This document shows, one piece after another, positions 56,926 through 64,000 of a stretch of 64,000 bases of DNA. The stretch comes from Pseudomonas promysalinigenes (GTDB lineage Bacteria > Pseudomonadota > Gammaproteobacteria > Pseudomonadales > Pseudomonadaceae), in assembly GCF_014269025.2 (NCBI RefSeq), contig NZ_CP077094.1:3534001-3598000 (forward strand), written 5' to 3'. Position 1 is the first letter of the stretch, and each line of letters begins with the position of its first letter. Made by a program: the position numbers and the translations under genes. The notes beneath the pieces are model-generated. The model was not told the DNA's origin. It searched no databases and saw only the letters and a program-made list of their open reading frames with translations.

Positions 56926-57933
56926 TCAGCCCAGACGCTGGCCCGAGTCTGGCACGATCAGGATCCCGGCGCGCAGGCCATTCTTGACTTTGGGATTGGG
57001 GAAAATGATGCGTGCCCCCTCCTCTTCGACCACCCAGCGCGTTTCGGCCAGATCCTCGGCCAGCAGATAGCCCTTGCTCAGCTCGGCGAAGTTTTCGATG
57101 TCTGCTGGCAGGTGCAGGTGGAAGCTGTCGCTGTGCTTGATGATCTCGCGCGCCACGCTGAACAGCTTCAGGCCGTCCAGAGCATCATCGACCTCGGGCT
57201 CGGTTCCTTCGATGATACGAATCAACCGCTGCTCGAGCTTGTCGAGATTGACCTGCTCGTTCTGCCCGAACGGCCGTGCCTTGCCAAGCTCCAGCGTAAA
57301 GGCTTCGGCATCCAATTGCTCATAGGTGAAGGCACTGAAGGTGATCGACGACTTGCTCTGCAACAGCACGGCCTCCATGCCGGCTGCCGCCAGGCGGGCC
57401 AGCTCACGCCGTGAGTGTTTGCGCCCCTCTTTGAAAGGGTACAGCGCGAACTGCTCAATCTTCGATCCGCGGATAGCCGTGTGCAGGTCGTAATGCAGGC
57501 GCCCGCGCTCAGGCTTGCTGAAAAATACTCGGGCAAATTGCTCAAGCTCCGCGGCACGCAGCGCCTCAAAACCACTGGAGAGCTCGTGACGACCGTTGAA
57601 CAGACGGTTGATGTCCTGTTCGATGAACCGCTCACCCTTGCGGATGGCGGCCGGGTTGCCGAACAGGAACAAAATCCGTGCGCGGGGCTTGATGGTGCTG
57701 TTAGCCACACCATGCAACAACCTTTCGAGCAGCTCGATCGGCGCCGTCTCATTGCCGTGGATGCCCGCCGACAGCAGCAAGTCCAGCCCACAGTCCTCGC
57801 TTTCGGGAGGTCGCACTTCCAGCGCGCCCTCCCCCAGCCAGCGCAACCGCACGCCCTTGGGTGTCACTTGAGTCTTCTCAGCCGGCTCGTGATCGGTCAG
57901 GGTCAGCTCGAGCAATTTGCCAAGGGCAAGCAT
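56926..57933 (-). CDS. astE: Succinylglutamate desuccinylase
   Basis: A 335-residue zinc hydrolase of the AstE/aspartoacylase family. It completes the arginine succinyltransferase pathway by splitting N-succinylglutamate into succinate and glutamate. The zinc ligands are in [19 protein letters not shown] and [12 protein letters not shown]. The start at 57933 ([14 protein letters not shown]) fits the family; the open frame to 57987 overlaps the preceding gene. It is the last gene of the ast operon. Confidence 0.94.
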   Translation of the reverse strand: MLALGKLLELTLTDHEPAEKTQVTPKGVRLRWLGEGALEVRPPESEDCGLDLLLSAGIHGNETAPIELLERLLHGVANSTIKPRARILFLFGNPAAIRKGERFIEQDINRLFNGRHELSSGFEALRAAELEQFARVFFSKPERGRLHYDLHTAIRGSKIEQFALYPFKEGRKHSRRELARLAAAGMEAVLLQSKSSITFSAFTYEQLDAEAFTLELGKARPFGQNEQVNLDKLEQRLIRIIEGTEPEVDDALDGLKLFSVAREIIKHSDSFHLHLPADIENFAELSKGYLLAEDLAETRWVVEEEGARIIFPNPKVKNGLRAGILIVPDSGQRLG

Positions 57934-57943
57934 AGGCGCTTCC

Positions 57944-58234
57944 TTAGTGGTGGTGGCCGCAGTCAGGGCCATGGACATGGTCGTCATCTTCGCCGACCTC
58001 AGCCGGCTCCATTTCTAGCTGCAGGCTAACCAGATTGGTCGCCATCGGGCGCAGCAACAAGTTGGCGTATTCGGCATCGCCTTCCTCGACATCCACGCCG
58101 ATCAACAGCTGGCCACGGCCATCCTGCTGGACCCAGATTTCCTTGCCTTGCCATACAATCGCAAAACGAGTGCAGGAGGTTTCCAGCTGGGTGCCGTCTA
58201 CATCTTCAAGGATCAGGCGCAGGGCGTCGGTCAT
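57944..58234 (-). CDS. Small conserved protein with His/Cys-rich tail in the ast operon
   Basis: A 96-residue protein of unknown role. It has a compact N-terminal part ([20 protein letters not shown]) and an acidic, metal-ligand-rich end ([15 protein letters not shown]). It lies between astB and astE with only 10-15 bp on each side, so it is transcribed with arginine catabolism genes. Similar proteins in this position have sometimes been labelled topoisomerase II, which the sequence does not support. The tail could bind a divalent metal, perhaps zinc for AstE, but this is inference. Confidence 0.85.
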   Translation of the reverse strand: MTDALRLILEDVDGTQLETSCTRFAIVWQGKEIWVQQDGRGQLLIGVDVEEGDAEYANLLLRPMATNLVSLQLEMEPAEVGEDDDHVHGPDCGHHH

Positions 58235-58249
58235 TACAAACTCTCTCTA

Positions 58250-59599
58250 TCAAGGTTGGCGTTGGAACGGGTACACCGAGCCCAACTTCAGGATCTGGGT
58301 CAACTCATCCAGCGCGGTACGGCACTCCAGCAGCAGTTGCGGGTCGGCAAGGTCCGCCTCGCCGAGGCGATCGCGGTAGTGCTTGTCCACCCACTGCAAC
58401 AGCGTGTCGTACAACGGGGCGGTCATGATAACGCCTGGATTGACCGCCGCCAGTTCCGATTCTTTCAATGCCACGCGCAAACGCAAACAAGCCGGGCCAC
58501 CGCCATTTTGCATGCTCTGCTTGAGGTCGAATACCTTGACCTCCTTCACCGCACCGCTCTGGGCCGTCAGTTGGCCCAGATAGGCCCAGACGCGCTCGTT
58601 GTTACGGCACTCTTCCGGCACTACCAGCATCATCGAACCATCCTCACGGCTGAGCAGCTGGCTGTTGAACAGGTAAGAACGCACTGCGTCCTCTACCGTC
58701 ACCGCAGCGCGCGGCACACGGATCGCCTGGAAGTTTCCACCCTTGCTGGCCAGTTTAGCTTGCAACTGGCCAAGCACAGCGTCGGTCTCGAGGAAAGCGT
58801 CTTCGTGATAGAACAGCACCTCACCGTTACCGACCGAGATCACATCATTGTGAAACACCCCTTGGTCGATCACGGCCGGGTTCTGTTGAGCGTAGACCAC
58901 GCCGTCCTCGCTCAGGCCATGAAGCCTGGCCACGGCCTGGGAGGCCTCCAGGGTCTGGCGCGCAGGATAGTTCTGCGGCGACGGATAGCGGCTGTCGAAG
59001 GCGCTGCGGCCATAGACGAAAAATTCGACACCGGCCTGACCGTAGTCACGACAGAAACGGGTGTGGTTGGCCGCCCCCTCATCGCCGAACTGAGCCACGG
59101 CAGGCAAGGCCTGGTGGTGAGCGAAATGCTGGTCGCTGTTGAACATCGCTGCCAGCACGCGACTGGTGGTGGGGTGCTCGATACTGCGATGGAACTTGCA
59201 GTTGAGGTTGGCGGCAGTGAAGTGCACACGCCCATCCGCAGTGTCGGCACTGGGGCTGACGGTGGCGGCATTGGCCACCCACATGCTCGAAGCCGAGCAG
59301 CTGGCGACCAGCAGCGGCATGGCATCGCGAGCGGCACGTTGAATCACCTCGGCATCGCTGCCGCTGAAGCCGAGCTGGCGCAGGGCCGCCACATCCGGAC
59401 GTTCCTGCGGTGCTAGCACACCTTGCTTGAAGCCCATGTCGGCCAGTGCTTTCATTTTGGCCAAGCCCTGGCGCGCGGCTTCACGGGGGTTGGACCCTTG
59501 CTGGCTGTTGCTCTGCGAAGCCACGTTACCGTAGGACAGGCCGCCATAGTTGTGGGTTGGCCCCACCAGGCCATCAAAATTCACTTCATAGGATTTCAT
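58250..59599 (-). CDS. astB: N-succinylarginine dihydrolase
   Basis: A 449-residue amidinotransferase-fold enzyme that hydrolyses N-succinylarginine to N-succinylornithine, ammonia and CO2. It has the family opening [20 protein letters not shown], the catalytic stretches [19 protein letters not shown] and [20 protein letters not shown], and a Cys near the end in [13 protein letters not shown]. Length matches the family. It is the fourth enzyme gene in the order astC-astA(2)-astD-astB-astE. Confidence 0.96.
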   Translation of the reverse strand: MKSYEVNFDGLVGPTHNYGGLSYGNVASQSNSQQGSNPREAARQGLAKMKALADMGFKQGVLAPQERPDVAALRQLGFSGSDAEVIQRAARDAMPLLVASCSASSMWVANAATVSPSADTADGRVHFTAANLNCKFHRSIEHPTTSRVLAAMFNSDQHFAHHQALPAVAQFGDEGAANHTRFCRDYGQAGVEFFVYGRSAFDSRYPSPQNYPARQTLEASQAVARLHGLSEDGVVYAQQNPAVIDQGVFHNDVISVGNGEVLFYHEDAFLETDAVLGQLQAKLASKGGNFQAIRVPRAAVTVEDAVRSYLFNSQLLSREDGSMMLVVPEECRNNERVWAYLGQLTAQSGAVKEVKVFDLKQSMQNGGGPACLRLRVALKESELAAVNPGVIMTAPLYDTLLQWVDKHYRDRLGEADLADPQLLLECRTALDELTQILKLGSVYPFQRQP

Positions 59600-59622
59600 C
59601 GGCTAGGCTCCGTGACCTGTTG

Positions 59623-61086
<1,464 letters not shown>

Positions 61087-62115
61087 TTATTGGGCCTCCC
61101 GGCTTGCCGACAGCGGTACCGCACGCACGTTGTCACCAGCCCCCATACGCAGGCGCTTGGCGGTGAGCGGGTCGACCACCAGGGTGCCGGCGGCCAGACG
61201 TGCCGGCGCAGCGGTGATACGGCAGTCGTCGCGCTTGCGGTTGTGAATGATGTAAGGCGTTGCGTCATCGCCAGGCGTGCCTACGGCCAGCACCAGGGTC
61301 TGGCTGTCGCGCACCGCGCGGATCCTTGAGGTTTCGCACTCGATGGCCGGCCCTGCATCGAAGATGTCGACATAGCCCTGATAGCTGAAGCCTTCCTGCT
61401 TGAGCATCGCCAGGGCAGGCTCGGTGTTGGTGTGCACGCGGCCGATGACACTGCGCGCGGCCTCGGACAGGAAACAGGTATAGAGCGGGAATTTAGGCAT
61501 CAGCTCGGCAATGAACGACTTGTTGCCCACGCCGGTGAGGTAGTCAGCCTGGCTGAACTCCATCTTGAAGAAATGCCGGCCCAGGCTTTCCCAGAATGGC
61601 GAGCGGCCTTGCTCATCGGACATGCCGCGCATTTCGGCGATGATCTTGTTGCCGAACAGTTCAGGGAATTCGGCAATGAACAGCATGCGAGCACGGGACA
61701 GCAGGCGCCCGTTGAGGCCACAGCGATGATCGCTGCGCAGGAACAGCGAGCACAGCTCGGAATTGCCGGTCAGGTCGTTGGCCAGGAAAAGCGTTGGGAT
61801 TTCGCGGTAGATCTTCAATTCCTGGGAGGCGCTGACCGTCAGGCCTACCCGGTAGTTGTACCACGGCTCGCGAAGCCCCACGGCCCCGGCGATGGCGCTT
61901 ATGCCGACCACCAGGCCCTCGTCGTTCTCCAGCACGAACAGGTAATCGGTGTCACCCCGCTCGGCTTCGCCACGGAAGCTCTTTTCCGCCCAAGCGACAC
62001 GGTGGGCAAGGCGCTCTTCATTGGCCGGCAGGGTCGTGAGCCCAGTCATGCCGGTGCTGCGTGCCAACTCGATCAGCGCGGGAAGGTCGCTGCTGCGTAC
62101 GGGACGAACGATCAT
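61087..62115 (-). CDS. aruG: Arginine N-succinyltransferase subunit beta
   Basis: A 342-residue AstA-family acyltransferase subunit. It shows MIVRPVRSSDLPALIELAR, SALCSLFL-type core blocks (TGNSELCSLFLRSDHRCGLNG) split by short loops, SPFWESLGRHFFKMEFSQAD and VHTNTEPALAMLKQEGF. Pseudomonas has two AstA paralogues that form a heteromer transferring succinyl-CoA to arginine. It follows aruF by 63 bp. Confidence 0.94.
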   Translation of the reverse strand: MIVRPVRSSDLPALIELARSTGMTGLTTLPANEERLAHRVAWAEKSFRGEAERGDTDYLFVLENDEGLVVGISAIAGAVGLREPWYNYRVGLTVSASQELKIYREIPTLFLANDLTGNSELCSLFLRSDHRCGLNGRLLSRARMLFIAEFPELFGNKIIAEMRGMSDEQGRSPFWESLGRHFFKMEFSQADYLTGVGNKSFIAELMPKFPLYTCFLSEAARSVIGRVHTNTEPALAMLKQEGFSYQGYVDIFDAGPAIECETSRIRAVRDSQTLVLAVGTPGDDATPYIIHNRKRDDCRITAAPARLAAGTLVVDPLTAKRLRMGAGDNVRAVPLSASREAQ

Positions 62116-62178
62116 GCTATCTCCTTGTGCGGCGACCAGTGCCTGCCGCGAAACTCACTGTTGCAGCCCAGCCCTGTC

Positions 62179-63198
62179 TCAGGCTGCGACCAACCGCACG
62201 CTGGCGCCTTCGCCGACACCCAAGGCTTCGGCCGCTTCACTGCTCAAGCTGACCGGCTTGCCTGGCACCCAGTCCAGCTCCAGCAGCACGGCGCGATAGT
62301 CCTGAAGCTGGCCATTGCAAACCAGATAATGGCGCCCTCCTTTGACGGGGGTATCGTCCACCTTCACTGGCACCACGCGGCTTTGGGCGATAGAGCGAAT
62401 ACCCGAGGTTCGAGCATGGAGGGTTGGCCCGCCGTCGAAAATATCGATGTAGTGCTCAGTCTCGAAACCCTCCCGCATCAGGATATCGAAGGTGATCTGC
62501 GCACGCGGGTGCACCTGGCCCATCGCCTCCTGCGCCGCATCGGGCAACAACGGCACATAGATGGGGTAATTGGGCATCAGTTCGGCAAGAAAGGTGCGGC
62601 TCTTGAGCCCACACAAACGCTCGGCTTGGGCGTAGTTGAGGTCGAAGAAATTGCGCCCGATGGAGTCCCAGAACGGCGACTCGCCCTGCTCATCGCTATA
62701 GCCGACGATCTCGGTAACCACCGAATCGGCGAAGCGCTCCGGGTGCGAGGCCATGAACAACAGGCGCCCCCGGGAGTTGAGTTCGGCCCAGCCACTGTCG
62801 ACCAACTCAGGCAGCACATAGAAACTGGTCAGCAGGCTGTTGCCTGTGAGGTCATGGCACAGCGACAGCACATGGATCTTGTTGTGGATCTTCAGCTCTC
62901 GCGAGGCATGGACGAACGTCTCGTTGCGAAAACTGTAAAAAGGCTCGGAATAGCCCGCCGAAGCAACGATGGCCGAGCAGCCTGCAAGCTTGCCGGTGGC
63001 GCTGTCCTCGAGCACGAAGAAGTAGCTCTCTTCGCCATTGAAACTGACTTCGGCGGCGAATGAAGTTTCCGACGCGGCAATCTTGTCGCCAAGGCGAGCA
63101 GCGTCGTCCGGCAGCGAGGTGACACCAACGGGGCTGTCGGCAGCCATGCGCTGCACTTCGTTCAGGTCAGCCATTTGCGCGGGGCGCATCACCAGCAT
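62179..63198 (-). CDS. aruF: Arginine/ornithine N-succinyltransferase subunit alpha
   Basis: A 339-residue AstA-family subunit, paralogous to the next gene, with the same scaffold: MLVMRPAQMADLNEVQRMA, SPFWDSIGRNFFDLNYAQAE, and VHPRAQITFDILMREGFE. As the first of the two subunits it matches AruF. It catalyses the committed step of the arginine succinyltransferase pathway. It starts 134 bp downstream of the astC stop. Confidence 0.94.
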   Translation of the reverse strand: MLVMRPAQMADLNEVQRMAADSPVGVTSLPDDAARLGDKIAASETSFAAEVSFNGEESYFFVLEDSATGKLAGCSAIVASAGYSEPFYSFRNETFVHASRELKIHNKIHVLSLCHDLTGNSLLTSFYVLPELVDSGWAELNSRGRLLFMASHPERFADSVVTEIVGYSDEQGESPFWDSIGRNFFDLNYAQAERLCGLKSRTFLAELMPNYPIYVPLLPDAAQEAMGQVHPRAQITFDILMREGFETEHYIDIFDGGPTLHARTSGIRSIAQSRVVPVKVDDTPVKGGRHYLVCNGQLQDYRAVLLELDWVPGKPVSLSSEAAEALGVGEGASVRLVAA

Positions 63199-63246
63199 GG
63201 TGTCACTCCTTTGGAAAAACGGGCCATTGAAAAGGCACGGAAAAAC

Positions 63247-63267
63247 CGCGGGCGCAAAGCACCCGCG
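63247..63267 (-). other. Hairpin between astC and aruF
   Basis: CGCGGG (63247-63252) pairs with CCCGCG (63262-63267) around a nine-base loop in the 133-bp gap. It has no T run, so it is more likely a processing or stabilising hairpin than a terminator. Confidence 0.3.
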
Positions 63268-63331
63268 CAGAAATTCGTCTTCACTTGCCCGGCGCCGGGG
63301 CTGACCGGGCAGTGAAAGGACCGCGGGCTGA

Positions 63332-64000
<669 letters not shown>

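Overview
The window is chromosomal DNA from a fluorescent Pseudomonas, most likely of the P. putida group. The evidence is a complete pyoverdine locus, a bkd operon whose proteins closely resemble those I remember from P. putida, the Pseudomonas order alaS-lysC-csrA-tRNA-mgtE-amrZ, and an arginine succinyltransferase (ast/aru) operon with two AstA subunits. All identifications are from reading the sequence; no searches were run.

Region 1 (1-9.4 kb) is amino-acid and amine catabolism. It holds a truncated MFS transporter, a PuuA-like glutamine synthetase, the Lrp-type activator bkdR, and the divergent bkdA1-bkdA2-bkdB-lpdV operon for branched-chain 2-oxoacid dehydrogenase. A clear terminator follows, then the azlCD branched-chain amino acid exporter pair. 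A secreted endonuclease I gene (9.5-10.5 kb) separates this from the siderophore locus.

Region 2 (10.5-47.6 kb) is the pyoverdine locus. Periplasmic maturation genes come first: pvdP on the minus strand, then pvdM-pvdN-pvdO on plus. The exporter pvdE and the receptor fpvA follow. On the minus strand lie a SyrP/TauD-type aspartate hydroxylase, three NRPS genes (1134, 2588 and 4537 residues) and an alpha/beta hydrolase. I read the NRPS line as C-A-T | C-A-T-E-C-A-T | C-A-T-E-C-A-T-E-C-A-T-E, with predicted residues Lys, D-(OH)Asp, Ser, D-Ser, D-Ser and a D-hydroxyornithine type. No thioesterase domain is present: the last protein ends in an epimerase. Chromophore synthesis (pvdL), pvdS, pvdA, pvdF, pvdH, pvdQ and the fpvI/fpvR regulators are not in the window. 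Five exact PvdS iron-starvation boxes (TAAAT-N16-CGT) precede pvdP, pvdM, pvdE, the hydroxylase and the first NRPS gene, so the locus reads as one iron-starvation regulon.

Region 3 (47.7-64 kb) is core genome: tRNA-Arg(CCT), phnN, amrZ, a small unknown protein, mgtE, four tandem tRNA-Arg(ACG), tRNA-Ser(GCT), csrA, lysC, alaS, and the ast operon (astE, a small His-rich protein, astB, astD, the two astA subunits, and astC cut by the right edge). I saw no insertion sequence, prophage, CRISPR array or replication origin. The main points to check are the missing release domain, three almost identical serine adenylation-domain copies, and a glycine-to-alanine change in the last epimerase motif.
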